Assembly: GCA_965277345.1 (NCBI GenBank)
Contig: CBDICI010000004.1
Location: 744,001-808,000 of the forward strand
Direction of reading: 5' to 3'
Source of the DNA: CAIOYC01 sp965277345
GTDB lineage: Bacteria > Pseudomonadota > Alphaproteobacteria > Caulobacterales > Caulobacteraceae
Length of the DNA: 64,000 nucleotides
Shown here: positions 34,459-43,544 of the stretch, in pieces
How the letters are laid out: each line of letters starts with the position of its first letter
Position numbering within the stretch: position 1 is the stretch's first letter
Program-made: the position numbers and the translations under genes
Notes under the pieces: generated by a model
What the model was told of the DNA's origin: nothing
Database searches by the model: none
What the model saw: only the letters and a program-made list of their open reading frames with translations

Positions 34459-35600
34459 AGGCCCGCCGCCTCCGCCGCCGAGGCGATGAAGCCGTGCAGG
34501 CCGGCGTCCATCACCGGCTCGTCGAGCAGGAAGGCGTCGTGGCCCTTGTCGCTCTCCACCTCCACGAAGGCGGTGCGCGCGCCGACCGCGTTCAGGGCCC
34601 GCACGATCGCCCGGCTCTCCGCGGTCGGATAGAGCCAGTCCGAGGTGAAGGACATGACGCAGAACCGCACCGCCCTGGCCTTGGCGAAAGCGGGGGCGAG
34701 CTGCCCTCCATGCGCGGCGGCGAGGTCGAAATAGTCCATGGCGCGGGTGATGTAGAGATAGGCGTTGGCGTCGAAGCGGTCGACGAAGGCGGCGCCCTGG
34801 TGGCGCAGGTAACTCTCCACCTGGAAGTCGGCGTCGAAGCCCCAGGACAGCCCGTCGCGCTGCAGTTCGCGGCCGAACTTGCGCTGCAAGGCGGGCTCGG
34901 AAAGGTAGGTGATATGCGCCGCCATGCGCGCGACGCCGAGGCCCTTCTCCGGCCGGACGCCCTCAATCTGATAGGCGCCGCCGCGCCAGTCCGGATCGGC
35001 CATGATCGCCTGGCGGCCCACCTCATGGAAGGCGATGTTCTGCGCGGTGTGGCGCGCCGCCGAGGCCAGGCAGATCGCCGCCGACAGCCGCTCGGGATGG
35101 GCGTGCGCCCATTCCAGCACCTGCATCCCGCCCATGGAGCCGCCCACCACGGCGAACAGCCGATCGATCCCCAGCGCGCGCACCAGCGCCGCCTGGGCCT
35201 GCACCATGTCGCCTATGGTGATCACCGGGAAGCTGAGGCCGTAAGGCTGGCCCGTGGCGGGGTTGGTCGAGGACGGCCCCGTCGAGCCCATGCAGCCGCC
35301 GATGACGTTGGAGCAGAGGATGAACCAGCGCTCGGGATCCAGCGGCCGGCCGGGGCCGATCATCCGCGTCCACCAGCCCGGCTTGCCGGAGTGGGGGTGC
35401 ACGCCCGCCGCGTGCTGGTCGCCGGTCAGCGCGTGGCAAATGAGGACGGCGTTGGATCGATCGGCGTTGAGCCGGCCATAGGTCTGGTAGGCCACCTCCG
35501 CCCCCTCCAGCACCGCCCCGGACTCCAGCCGCAGCGGCGCGGTCAGGCGCATCAGGCCGCCGTCGGTCTCCCCGCCCACCTTGTCCAGCGTCCGCACCAT
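34455..35600 (-). CDS. metX: Homoserine O-acyltransferase MetX
   Basis: A 381-residue alpha/beta-hydrolase that acylates homoserine as the first step of methionine synthesis. Landmarks are the oxyanion and substrate region CSNVIGGCMGSTGPSSTNP, the nucleophile Ser in VVGGSMGGMQVLEWA, the Asp in FTSDWLYP and the His in DKGHDAFLLDEP. MetX enzymes use acetyl- or succinyl-CoA and the two cannot be separated safely by eye. ATG 35600 is the family start; a longer frame to 35672 is not supported. It is divergent from the M20 peptidase gene. I searched the leader and saw no SAM-II riboswitch. Confidence 0.92.
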   Translation of the reverse strand: MVRTLDKVGGETDGGLMRLTAPLRLESGAVLEGAEVAYQTYGRLNADRSNAVLICHALTGDQHAAGVHPHSGKPGWWTRMIGPGRPLDPERWFILCSNVIGGCMGSTGPSSTNPATGQPYGLSFPVITIGDMVQAQAALVRALGIDRLFAVVGGSMGGMQVLEWAHAHPERLSAAICLASAARHTAQNIAFHEVGRQAIMADPDWRGGAYQIEGVRPEKGLGVARMAAHITYLSEPALQRKFGRELQRDGLSWGFDADFQVESYLRHQGAAFVDRFDANAYLYITRAMDYFDLAAAHGGQLAPAFAKARAVRFCVMSFTSDWLYPTAESRAIVRALNAVGARTAFVEVESDKGHDAFLLDEPVMDAGLHGFIASAAEAAGL

Positions 35601-35718
35601 GCATCGCTTGGACCGCGCGGGGGCGCGCCTGTCAACGCGGGGCGCCCTTCGAACGAGCGGCGGCGCTGGCAAGCGCGACCAAACCCGCTAGACTTCCCCA
35701 AGATCAGGGGAGGGGACG

Positions 35719-37188
35719 ATGAGGGCGCTTCGGACGCTGGGCCTGTTCGTGTTGGCCGCGGTTGTAGTGCTGATCGCGGTGGTGGTCGGTCGCACGCTGA
35801 TGCTGAAGGCGCCCGCGGCGACGGCGGCGCTGAGCGTGCCCGCTGCGCCGCCCATCGACGCCAACCTGGCGGCCCAGCACCTGTCGGCGGCGGTCAGGTT
35901 CCAGACCGTCAGCCATGAGGAAAAGGCGCAGGACGATCCATCCCAGCTCGCGGCCCAGCGCGACTGGCTGGCCGCCACCTATCCCCGCTTCGCCGCCGTG
36001 GCCACCCGCGAGACGGTGGGCGGCGGCGCGCTGATCTGGACATGGGCAGGGTCGGACCCTTCGCTCCCGCCCATCATCCTGATGGCGCACCAGGACGTGG
36101 TGCCGGTGGTGGACGAGACGCGCAACCTTTGGCGCGCGGAGCCCTTCGGCGGGGAGATCGAGGACGGCGCGGTCTGGGGCCGGGGCTCCATCGACGACAA
36201 GGGCTCCCTCATTGCCCTGATGGAGGCCGGCGAGGCCCTGGCCGCCCAGGGGTTCAAGCCCAAACGCACGATCCTGGTCGTCTCCGGCCAGGACGAAGAG
36301 ATGGGCGGCACGGGCGCGCAGGCGGCGGCGCAGGCGCTGAAGGCGCGCGGCGTCCACGCCCTGTTCGCCTTGGACGAGGGTCAGGCGGTGGTCTCCGACT
36401 TCCCCATCACCCACAGGCCGGTGGCGGTGATCGGCATTTCCGAGAAGGGCTACGCCACCCTGAAGATCGTGGCGCGGGGCGCGGGCGGGCACTCCTCCGC
36501 CCCGCCGAAGGACACCGCCGCGACCACGGTGGCCCGCGCGGTGGCCGCCATCGCCGACCATCCCTTTCCGCTGAGGTTCGCCGGCCCCTCGGCCGACATG
36601 CTGCGCGTCCTGGCCCCGGGTCTCGGCTTTCCCATCCGCATGGCGGTGGCCAACGACTGGCTGTTCGGCGGGATGCTGACCAGCCAGATCGGCGCGACGC
36701 CCATCGGCCGGTCCATGCTCCACACCACCATCGCGCCCACGCGTCTGTCGGGCTCGCCCAAGGACAATGTGCTGCCCTCCATCGCCACCGCCGAGATCAA
36801 CTATCGCATCCAGCCCGGCCAGACGGCCGCGGAGGTGATGGCGCGGGCCAAGGCGGCGGTGGGAGCGCTGCCGGTAGAGCTGAGCTGGGTCGGCGAACCG
36901 CACGAGCCCTCGCCCGTCTCCTCCACCACTTCGGCGGGGTGGAAGGCCGTGGCCGGCGTCACCGCCGCCACCTTCCCCGGGATGCCCGTGGCCCCATCGC
37001 TGGTCACCGCCGCCACCGACAGCCGCAACATGTATCTGGTGACCGGGGACGTGTACCGCTTCCAGCCGATCCTGTTCGGCCTCAAGGATATCGAGATGAT
37101 CCACGGCGTTAACGAACACCTGAAGATCGACGACCTGAAACGCATGGCCGACTTCTACGCCCGGCTGATGCTGGTCAGCGCGGGGTAG
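35719..37188 (+). CDS. M20-family metallopeptidase (membrane-anchored)
   Basis: A 489-residue M20 peptidase of the carboxypeptidase S type. An N-terminal anchor (LGLFVLAAVVVLIAVVVGRT) directs it to the periplasmic face. Zinc ligands and catalytic residues lie in ILMAHQDVVPV (His and Asp), AVWGRGSIDDKGSLIALMEA (bridging Asp), GQDEEMGGTGA (catalytic Glu pair) and the distal His of MIHGVNEHL. AGGGGAGGGG precedes ATG 35719. It should release C-terminal or small-peptide amino acids and matches the scavenging profile of the other exported peptidases in the window. Confidence 0.88.
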   Translation: MRALRTLGLFVLAAVVVLIAVVVGRTLMLKAPAATAALSVPAAPPIDANLAAQHLSAAVRFQTVSHEEKAQDDPSQLAAQRDWLAATYPRFAAVATRETVGGGALIWTWAGSDPSLPPIILMAHQDVVPVVDETRNLWRAEPFGGEIEDGAVWGRGSIDDKGSLIALMEAGEALAAQGFKPKRTILVVSGQDEEMGGTGAQAAAQALKARGVHALFALDEGQAVVSDFPITHRPVAVIGISEKGYATLKIVARGAGGHSSAPPKDTAATTVARAVAAIADHPFPLRFAGPSADMLRVLAPGLGFPIRMAVANDWLFGGMLTSQIGATPIGRSMLHTTIAPTRLSGSPKDNVLPSIATAEINYRIQPGQTAAEVMARAKAAVGALPVELSWVGEPHEPSPVSSTTSAGWKAVAGVTAATFPGMPVAPSLVTAATDSRNMYLVTGDVYRFQPILFGLKDIEMIHGVNEHLKIDDLKRMADFYARLMLVSAG

Positions 37189-37228
37189 GCGCCCTTCGCA
37201 ATCAGGACGGCTCCGGTTACTAGAGGTC

Positions 37229-38335
37229 ATGGCCGACGGCGTGACCGACACCGCACCCGGGATGGAGACCGCCTTCGGGCGGGGCTTCCTCACCGACCTG
37301 TGGTACTTCGCCGCCCTCTCCGGCGAAGTGCGCGCGGGCACGTTGCGCCGGATCGAGATGCTGGGCGAGCCCGTGCTGGTGGGGCGTACTCGCGCCGGGC
37401 AGGCCTTCGCCCTGCGCGACATCTGCCCCCACCGCGCCGCGCCGCTCTCCGCCGGCAAGCTGGTGGCCATGGGCAGCGAGGGCGAGAGCGTGGAGTGCCC
37501 CTATCACGGCTGGCGCTTCCGCGCGGCGGACGGGGTGTGCACCTCGGTCCCCTCCCTGCTCAGCGATCAGGATCTGGAAGTGGAGCGCATCCGCGTGCGC
37601 GCCTATCCGGTGCGCGAGAGCCAGGGCATGATCTTCGTCTATTTCGCCCATGACGCCCGGCGGGGCGATGCAACGGTCGCCGACGCGCCGCCCACCTTTC
37701 CCGGCGTGGTCGGCGGCGGTCCCAGGCTGGTCGACCGGATGGACTTCGACACCCATATCGATCAGGCGGTGGTCGGCCTGATGGACCCCACCCACGGCCC
37801 CTATGTGCACCAGCAATGGTGGTGGCGCTCCAAATCCCACCAGATCGAAAAGGCCAAACGGTTCGAGCCCCGCCCGCTGGGCTTCGCCATGGCCGCCCAT
37901 GCGCCATCGAAGAACAGCCGCGCCTATCGCATCCTCGGCGGCGCGCCGCAGACGGAGATCACTTTCCGCCTGCCCGGCTATCGCTGGGAGCATATCCGGG
38001 TGGGTGCGCGCCAGGTGCTGGCCCTGACCTGCCTCACCCCGGTCACGGCCACCAGAACGCGGATCACGCAGATCATCTGGTCGGACCACCCCGCCTTCGT
38101 GCTGCTGGCGCCGTTCATCCGCGCCGGCGCCCGCGCCTTCCTGCGCCAGGACGGCGCCATGGTGAACCTGCAGAACGAAGGGCTTAAGTACGACCCGCCG
38201 CTGATCTGGATCAACGACGCGGACCGGCAGGCCAAGTGGTATCAGGCGCTGAAACGCGAGTGGGCCAAAAGCCGCGCCGAGGGCCGGGCCTTCGTCAATC
38301 CCGTCGAGACCGTGACGCTACGCTGGCGGAGTTAG
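37229..38335 (+). CDS. Rieske non-haem iron oxygenase, alpha-subunit type
   Basis: A 368-residue ring-hydroxylating-type oxygenase. The Rieske 2Fe-2S ligands are Cys66 and His68 in DICPHRA and Cys90 and His93 in ECPYHGW. The mononuclear iron site is in FDTHIDQAVVGLMDPTHGPY followed by VH, with the usual Asp and two His. The large hydrophobic pocket domain fills the rest. No ferredoxin reductase or small subunit is next to it, so it may be a stand-alone demethylase or oxygenase using a distant reductase. Its stop overlaps the convergent lipoprotein gene by 4 bases. The substrate is unknown. Confidence 0.88.
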   Translation: MADGVTDTAPGMETAFGRGFLTDLWYFAALSGEVRAGTLRRIEMLGEPVLVGRTRAGQAFALRDICPHRAAPLSAGKLVAMGSEGESVECPYHGWRFRAADGVCTSVPSLLSDQDLEVERIRVRAYPVRESQGMIFVYFAHDARRGDATVADAPPTFPGVVGGGPRLVDRMDFDTHIDQAVVGLMDPTHGPYVHQQWWWRSKSHQIEKAKRFEPRPLGFAMAAHAPSKNSRAYRILGGAPQTEITFRLPGYRWEHIRVGARQVLALTCLTPVTATRTRITQIIWSDHPAFVLLAPFIRAGARAFLRQDGAMVNLQNEGLKYDPPLIWINDADRQAKWYQALKREWAKSRAEGRAFVNPVETVTLRWRS

Positions 38336-38703
38336 CCGGTCGTACAGTCGTAGTGGACGTGGACGGTGCGTTTGCCGGACAGGGTGTTGAGCACCACCGC
38401 GGTCCTGTAGCCGACGATGGAGCCCTGCGGGCAGACGTTCAGATCCTCCGGCCCGAGCCAGGTCACCGCCACCGTCTGCGGCACATTGCGGAAGGTGGCG
38501 ACGCCGGAGGCGAGGCCCTGCCGCTCCTGCACCGAGACCGCCACGTCGTGGGTCAGGCCGAGGTTGGCGGTGAAATAATCGGTGGTGGCGACCAGGCTCC
38601 GATCGCCGTTCTCTTGCCGGGCCAGCTGATGCTGCGGCCCGCACCCGGCCAGCGTCGTCGCGGACGCGGCCAGCAACAGCGCGGCCCTAGCGCCCGAGCG
38701 CAT
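38332..38703 (-). CDS. Small lipoprotein of unknown function
   Basis: A 123-residue lipoprotein: signal MRSGARAALLLAASATTLAG with lipobox LAGC. The mature part is predicted beta-rich with a Cys pair (NVCPQGS and HYDCTTG) that could form a disulfide. I do not recognise the family. Its ATG at 38703 lies 17 bases inside the end of the GST gene in the same direction, so it is co-transcribed with it. Confidence 0.65.
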   Translation of the reverse strand: MRSGARAALLLAASATTLAGCGPQHQLARQENGDRSLVATTDYFTANLGLTHDVAVSVQERQGLASGVATFRNVPQTVAVTWLGPEDLNVCPQGSIVGYRTAVVLNTLSGKRTVHVHYDCTTG

Positions 38704-39313
38704 AGGCGCCCCCCTTGTCCAGGGCCGCCTTCCAGGCCGGGCGCGCGTGCACACGATCGATGAAGGCGTCGAGGTGGGAATAGTCCTTCAGCTTGCCGAA
38801 GGCCCGCGTCACCTCCGCCACGAAGCTCATCATCACGTCCGCCCCGGTCAGGCTGTCGCCGACGAAGAATTGCCGTCCGGCCAAGTGCCGGTCCACATAG
38901 CCGATGTGGTTGGCGATCTCGCTCTCCACGCGGGGATGCAGCGGCGCGGCGGCGTCGCCGAGCCGGCCGAGGTACATGTGGAGCATGAGCGGCAGCATGG
39001 CCGAGCCCTCGGCATAGTGCAGCCACTCGACATAGGCCGGCCACTCCGCGTCGTGCGCGGCGCGGCCGAGCTTGCCGTCGCTATATTTCGCGCAGAGGTA
39101 TTCGGTGATCGCCCCGCTCTCGGCCAGCTTCACCGCGCCGTCCTCGACCACCGGCGACTTGCCGAGCGGGTGAATGGCCGCAAGCGCGGGCGGCGCCAGC
39201 CGGGTGGTGGCGTCACGCTCATAGCGGACGATCTCATAGGGCGCGCCGAGCTCCTCCAGCAGCCACAAAATGCGCTGCGAGCGCGACTCGTTGAGGTGGT
39301 GGACCCTGATCAT
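38687..39313 (-). CDS. Glutathione S-transferase family protein
   Basis: A 208-residue GST. The thioredoxin-fold N-domain has RILWLLEELGAPYEIVRYER and the cis-Pro/glutathione-binding GKSPVVEDGAVKLAESGAIT; the helical C-domain has GDSLTGADVMMSFVAEV. ATG 39313 (MIRVHHLNESRSQR) is the family start; the open frame extends thousands of bases upstream only because it is the antisense of the Mcd-like gene. It is followed by the overlapping small lipoprotein gene. Confidence 0.9.
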   Translation of the reverse strand: MIRVHHLNESRSQRILWLLEELGAPYEIVRYERDATTRLAPPALAAIHPLGKSPVVEDGAVKLAESGAITEYLCAKYSDGKLGRAAHDAEWPAYVEWLHYAEGSAMLPLMLHMYLGRLGDAAAPLHPRVESEIANHIGYVDRHLAGRQFFVGDSLTGADVMMSFVAEVTRAFGKLKDYSHLDAFIDRVHARPAWKAALDKGGAYALGR

Positions 39314-39451
39314 CGCTGTTTCCCTGGCTTTGCCCAAGCCTAGCCTCGCCCTCCCGCGCGCGCCAGAGGCGCTTGGGACGAGGCCTCGGCCACGCCCGGT
39401 GTTGGAAAGCCCTTTCGCAGATGCAATATTGGCCGCCGCAAGAGGCGCGCC

Positions 39452-41152
39452 ATGACTTTGATCGACCCCCAAGCCAAGATCGCCCCGCTCACCGGCGCCG
39501 ATCTGATCCCCGCCCTGCAGGCGGCGGCCGACGCCGCCGGGCGGTTCGTGCGGGCGGCGACGGCGGCGGTGAAGGCCAAGGTGTCTTCGGACGGCAAGCT
39601 CGACCGCACCGCCATGGACCGCGAGCAGCACGCGGTGCACGGCCTCGCCTGGTACGCCACCTATGCCGAGCTGTTCCGCCAGGTGCACGGCTGGGCCGGC
39701 CGGCTGGAGACCCTGGGCGCATTCGGCGAGGTGGAGCAGCTGCTGGCGCGGCTGCTGGTGGCCGACTACGCCTGCCAATTGCTGGGCGGCATCCCGATGA
39801 ACCAGGGCGAGACCATCCGTCCGGCCGACTTCGGCATCACGCCGGAAGACTTCCAGATCCTGCAATCCCCGCCCCTCATGCGCTTCGTCATGGAGGGCGG
39901 TGGCCAGGCGGTGAAGACCCGGCTGGCCACGCTGGTGGCGGAGGGGCAGGGCCGCCCGACGGTGGAGGCCACGGGACTCGACGACACCTTCGAGATGATC
40001 CGCGACCAGTTTCACGCCTTCGCCGAGGAAAAGGTGGTTCCCTACGCCCACGGCTGGCACCTGCGCGACGAGCTGATCCCGCTGGAGTTGGTGGAGGAGT
40101 TGGGCGCGCTCGGGGTGTTCGGCCTGACCATTCCGGAGGAATTCGGCGGCGCGGGTCTTGGCAAGACCGCCATGTGCGTGGTCTCCGAGGAGCTGTCGCG
40201 GGGCTATATCGGCGTCGGCTCGCTCGGCACCCGCTCGGAGATCGCCGCCGAACTGATCCTGACCGGCGGCGCCGAGGCGCAGAAGGCGCACTGGCTGCCC
40301 AAGATCGCCGCCGCCGAGGTGTTGCCCACCGCCGTTTTCACGGAACCGAACACGGGGTCGGACCTCGGCGCGCTGCGCACCCGCGCCACGCTGGCGGACG
40401 GCCAATACATCGTCACCGGAAACAAGACCTGGATCACCCATGCCGCCCGCGCCGACGTGATGACGCTGCTGGTCCGCACGGAGGCCGACACCACCGATCA
40501 CCGCGGCCTGTCGATGCTGCTGGCCGAAAAGCCGCGCGGCGACGATGCAAACCCCTTTCCCGGCGAAGGGATGAGCGGCGGCGAGATCGGCGTCCTGGGC
40601 TATCGCGGCATGAAGGAATACGAGATCGGCTTCGACGGCTTTGCCGTGCCGGCCGAGAACCTGCTCGGCGGCGTGCCGGGTCAGGGCTTTCGCCAGCTCA
40701 TGGCCACCTTCGAGTCCGCGCGCATCCAGACCGCCGCCCGCGCCATCGGCGTGGCCCAGTGCGCCATGGGTCTCGGTCTCGCCTACGCCCTCGGCCGCCG
40801 CCAGTTCGGCCAGGCCATCTTCGATTTCCCCCGTGTGCACAACAAGCTGGCCATGATGGCGGCGGAGATCATGGGCGTGCGCCAGCTGACCTATTACGCC
40901 GCGGCGGAGAAGGACCAGGGCCGGCGCTGCGACCTGGAGGCGGGCATGGCCAAGCTGCTCGCCGCCCGCGTCGCCTGGGCCGCCGCCGACAACGCCCTGC
41001 AGATTCACGGCGGCAACGGCTTCGCGCTGGAGTACCCGATCAGCCGCGTGCTGTGCGACGCCCGCATCCTCAACATCTTCGAGGGCGCCGGCGAAATCCA
41101 GGCCCAGGTCATCGCGCGCCGGCTGCTGGAGGACGGCAGGAATCAGCCGTGA
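39452..41152 (+). CDS. mcd: Methylsuccinyl-CoA dehydrogenase-like acyl-CoA dehydrogenase
   Basis: A 566-residue acyl-CoA dehydrogenase with an N-terminal extension of about 165 residues not found in ordinary members. That extension (MDREQHAVHGLAWYATYAEL, then QLLGGIPMNQGETIRP) and the total length are typical of (2S)-methylsuccinyl-CoA dehydrogenase of the ethylmalonyl-CoA pathway. The core has FTEPNTGSDLGALRT, WITHAARADVMTLLVRT, FGQAIFDFPRVHNKL and the C-terminal FEGAGEIQAQ with the catalytic-type Glu. The stop overlaps the GTG of a thioesterase gene. It implies acetyl-CoA assimilation through the ethylmalonyl-CoA pathway, if crotonyl-CoA carboxylase/reductase is found elsewhere. Confidence 0.75.
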   Translation: MTLIDPQAKIAPLTGADLIPALQAAADAAGRFVRAATAAVKAKVSSDGKLDRTAMDREQHAVHGLAWYATYAELFRQVHGWAGRLETLGAFGEVEQLLARLLVADYACQLLGGIPMNQGETIRPADFGITPEDFQILQSPPLMRFVMEGGGQAVKTRLATLVAEGQGRPTVEATGLDDTFEMIRDQFHAFAEEKVVPYAHGWHLRDELIPLELVEELGALGVFGLTIPEEFGGAGLGKTAMCVVSEELSRGYIGVGSLGTRSEIAAELILTGGAEAQKAHWLPKIAAAEVLPTAVFTEPNTGSDLGALRTRATLADGQYIVTGNKTWITHAARADVMTLLVRTEADTTDHRGLSMLLAEKPRGDDANPFPGEGMSGGEIGVLGYRGMKEYEIGFDGFAVPAENLLGGVPGQGFRQLMATFESARIQTAARAIGVAQCAMGLGLAYALGRRQFGQAIFDFPRVHNKLAMMAAEIMGVRQLTYYAAAEKDQGRRCDLEAGMAKLLAARVAWAAADNALQIHGGNGFALEYPISRVLCDARILNIFEGAGEIQAQVIARRLLEDGRNQP

Positions 41153-41574
41153 GCGTTGCGCCCGCACCCCCTGAAGGATTTACGCCGCACACGCGCAAGA
41201 GCCCGCTGACCGATCCGTGGGAGCCGCTCTATGCGCGCCAGACCGAGAGCGCGCTGATCCTTGGCCTGCGGGTCAGGCCCGAGCATTGCAACGGGCGGGG
41301 CATGGCGCACGGCGGGTTGATCGCCGCGCTCAGCGACAACGCCATGGGCCTGTCCTGTCACGTGGCGGCCAAGGCGGCGGGACGCGAGCTGACCGGGCTG
41401 GTCACCGCCTCGCTCAGCCTCGACTATATGGGCCGGGTGGATGTGGGCCAGTGGCTGGCGTTCGAGACCACCTTCGTGAAGCTCGGCCGGACCCTGTCCT
41501 TCGCCAGTCTGATGGTCACCGCCGACGGCAGGCCCGCGGCCAAGGCCAGCGCCACGTTCGCGGTGGCGGGATAA
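41149..41574 (+). CDS. PaaI-type hotdog-fold thioesterase
   Basis: A 141-residue hotdog thioesterase of the PaaI/YdiI type, carrying NGRGMAHGGLIAALSDNAMG (residues 42-61) with the conserved HGG and Asp. The GTG at 41149 overlaps the preceding stop (GTGA), with AGGA 8 bases upstream. Coupling to the Mcd-like gene suggests it hydrolyses a CoA ester made in or leaking from the same pathway. The substrate is inferred only from context. Confidence 0.82.
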   Translation: MSVAPAPPEGFTPHTRKSPLTDPWEPLYARQTESALILGLRVRPEHCNGRGMAHGGLIAALSDNAMGLSCHVAAKAAGRELTGLVTASLSLDYMGRVDVGQWLAFETTFVKLGRTLSFASLMVTADGRPAAKASATFAVAG

Positions 41575-41601
41575 GCCCTCCCATCTGGAGGGGAGCAGGC
41601 G

Positions 41602-42324
41602 CTACTTCCGCATCGCCGCCGCCTGCAGCAGGCACAGTTCCGAAATGCCGCCGCGGGCCAGGCCGAACAGGTGGTCGAACTCCCCCATGCTAAAGCCGCG
41701 CCTTTCGCCGGTGGCCTGGATTTCGACGATGGCGCCGGAGCCGGTCAGCACGAAATTGGCGTCCGCCTCGGCGGCGCTGTCCTCCTCGTAGTCGAGGTCC
41801 AGCACCGGTGTGTTCTGATGGATGCCGCAGGATATCGCCGCCACCTGGTCGAGAATCGGGTCGGCCTTGATCAGCCCTTCGGCCAACAGGTAGTCGCAGC
41901 ACTGCCGCAGGGCGACCCAGGCGCCGGTGATCGACGCGGTGCGGGTGCCCCCATCGGCCTGAATGACGTCGCAATCGACGCTGATCTGGCGTTCTCCGAG
42001 CGCCTTCAGGTCCACCACGGCGCGGAGCGAACGGCCTACCAGCCGTTGGATTTCCTGCGTGCGGCCCGACTGCTTGCCCTGGGCGGCCTCGCGGCGGCCG
42101 CGGGTGTGGGTGGCCCTTGGCAGCATCCCGTACTCGGCGGTGACCCAACCCTGGCCCTTGCCGCGCAGGAAACCCGGCACACCCTCCTCCAGGCTGGCGG
42201 TGACCAGCACGCGCGTATGGCCGAAAGCGACCAGGCACGAGCCCTCGGCATAGCGGTTGACGCCGGTTTCCAGCGTGACCGCGCGAAGCTGGTCGGCGGC
42301 GCGGCTGGAAGGGCGGATGCTCAT
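41602..42324 (-). CDS. rph: Ribonuclease PH
   Basis: A 240-residue phosphate-dependent 3'-5' exoribonuclease that trims tRNA 3' ends. It starts MSIRPSSRAADQLRAVTLET and includes SCLVAFGHTRVLVTASLEE, GWVTAEYGMLPRATHTRGRR, QTEI-like TQEIQRLVGRSLRAVVD and DCDVIQADGGTRTASITGA. ATG 42324 has GGAG about 10 bases upstream. It is divergent from hrcA, an arrangement common in alphaproteobacteria. Confidence 0.95.
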   Translation of the reverse strand: MSIRPSSRAADQLRAVTLETGVNRYAEGSCLVAFGHTRVLVTASLEEGVPGFLRGKGQGWVTAEYGMLPRATHTRGRREAAQGKQSGRTQEIQRLVGRSLRAVVDLKALGERQISVDCDVIQADGGTRTASITGAWVALRQCCDYLLAEGLIKADPILDQVAAISCGIHQNTPVLDLDYEEDSAAEADANFVLTGSGAIVEIQATGERRGFSMGEFDHLFGLARGGISELCLLQAAAMRK

Positions 42325-42344
42325 CGCGGGCTCCAATGCATGTG

Positions 42345-42370
42345 CTTGCACAAGCGGGGATGCCGCTTAT
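42345..42370 (+). promoter_or_regulatory. Heat-shock sigma-32 type promoter of hrcA-grpE
   Basis: CTTG (42345-42348), a 17-base spacer and CTTAT (42366-42370) match the alphaproteobacterial RpoH consensus CTTG-N17-CYTAT, 40 bases before the hrcA ATG. No CIRCE element is seen here, so HrcA does not appear to repress its own gene from this region. Confidence 0.6.
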
Positions 42371-42409
42371 CCTATTCCAGACGCCCGCGTCCATGCGGGA
42401 TGGCCGGCC

Positions 42410-43498
42410 ATGCCCCAGTTCACCACCTCGACCTCCATCGGCGCCCTGTTTGAAAGCCCGCGCATCGGGGCGCTGGACGAGCGTGCCCGCGATGTGTTCC
42501 GCCGGGTGGTGGAGACCTATCTGGAGACCGGCGAGCCGGTGGGCTCGCGCACCGTTTCGCGCGGCGGGGTGCACCTGTCGCCGGCCTCGATCCGCAACAC
42601 CATGCAGGACCTGACCGAGCTTGGCCTCTTGGCGGCGCCGCACACCTCCGCCGGGCGCCTGCCCACCCACGCCGGCCTCAGACTGTTCGTCGATGGCCTG
42701 CTGGAGATCGGCGATGTGGGCGAGGACGAGCGCCGCGCCATCGAGAACACGCTGACGAGCCGGGGCCGGGGCTTCGAGGAGGCGCTGGACCAGGCCTCGG
42801 CCCTGCTGTCCGGCCTGGCCGGCGGCGCCGGCATCGTCATGGCCCCGGCCCGGGATTACGGCGTCAAGCACGTGGAGTTCGTGGCGCTCGGCGCCGATCA
42901 GGCCCTGGCGGTGATGGTGTTCGAGGATGGGGCGGTGGAGAACCGGCTGATGAAGACCCCGCCGGGCCTCACTCCCTCGGCCCTGCAGGAAGCGTCAAAC
43001 TTCCTCAATGCGCGATTGCGCGGCCGCACCCTGAATGAGGCCAAGGTGGAGATCGGCGTCGAGCTCGACCAGGCCCGGCGCGCGCTGGACGTCACCGCCG
43101 CCCGGCTGGTGGAGGACGGCATGGCCGCCTGGTCCGGCGAAGGGGGCGGCGAGCGGGCCCTGATCGTGCGTGGGCGCGCCAACCTGCTGCAGGACGCCTC
43201 GGCGCGGGAGGACCTGGAGCGGGTTCGCCTCCTGTTCGACGACCTGGAGCAGAAGGAGCGGCTGATCGGCCTGCTCGATGACGTGCGCGAGGCGGAGGGG
43301 GTGCGCATCTTTATCGGCGCGGAAACGCGGCTTTTCTCGCTGTCGGGTTCCGCCGTGATCGCGGCGCCCTATATGAGCGGCCGACAGAAGGTGGTGGGCG
43401 CCATCGGCGTGATCGGCCCCGCCCGATTGAACTATGCCCGGATCATCCCGTTGGTGGACTACACGGCGCGGATGCTGGGGCGGATGCTGGACGGCTGA
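42410..43498 (+). CDS. hrcA: Heat-inducible transcription repressor HrcA
   Basis: A 362-residue HrcA repressor of groESL-type operons via CIRCE. The N-terminal winged helix is LDERARDVFRRVVETYLETG, EPVGSRTVSRGGVHLSPASI, then RNTMQDLTELGLLAAPHTSA; the C-terminal GAF-like domain ends GAIGVIGPARLNYARIIPLV. ATG 42410 places the DNA-binding domain at the usual distance. grpE follows in the same direction after 46 bases. Confidence 0.95.
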   Translation: MPQFTTSTSIGALFESPRIGALDERARDVFRRVVETYLETGEPVGSRTVSRGGVHLSPASIRNTMQDLTELGLLAAPHTSAGRLPTHAGLRLFVDGLLEIGDVGEDERRAIENTLTSRGRGFEEALDQASALLSGLAGGAGIVMAPARDYGVKHVEFVALGADQALAVMVFEDGAVENRLMKTPPGLTPSALQEASNFLNARLRGRTLNEAKVEIGVELDQARRALDVTAARLVEDGMAAWSGEGGGERALIVRGRANLLQDASAREDLERVRLLFDDLEQKERLIGLLDDVREAEGVRIFIGAETRLFSLSGSAVIAAPYMSGRQKVVGAIGVIGPARLNYARIIPLVDYTARMLGRMLDG

Positions 43499-43544
43499 GG
43501 CCCAAAACGCCTGAACAGGCGGGCTCGGCCAGTTGGAGACATGG

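Noticed and set aside
35601..35718. SAM-II riboswitch upstream of metX
   Set aside because: The leader on the metX strand is GC-rich and shows neither the pseudoknot pairing nor the conserved SAM-II core. Only a TTGACA-like -35 is seen.
35704..37470. A 588-codon minus-strand frame
   Set aside because: Shadow of the M20 peptidase gene; low-complexity composition and no start signal.
38687..41167. An 826-codon minus-strand frame that would fuse a long N-terminal domain to the GST
   Set aside because: The extra part is the antisense of the Mcd-like gene. The GST has its own ATG at 39313 with the normal family N-terminus.
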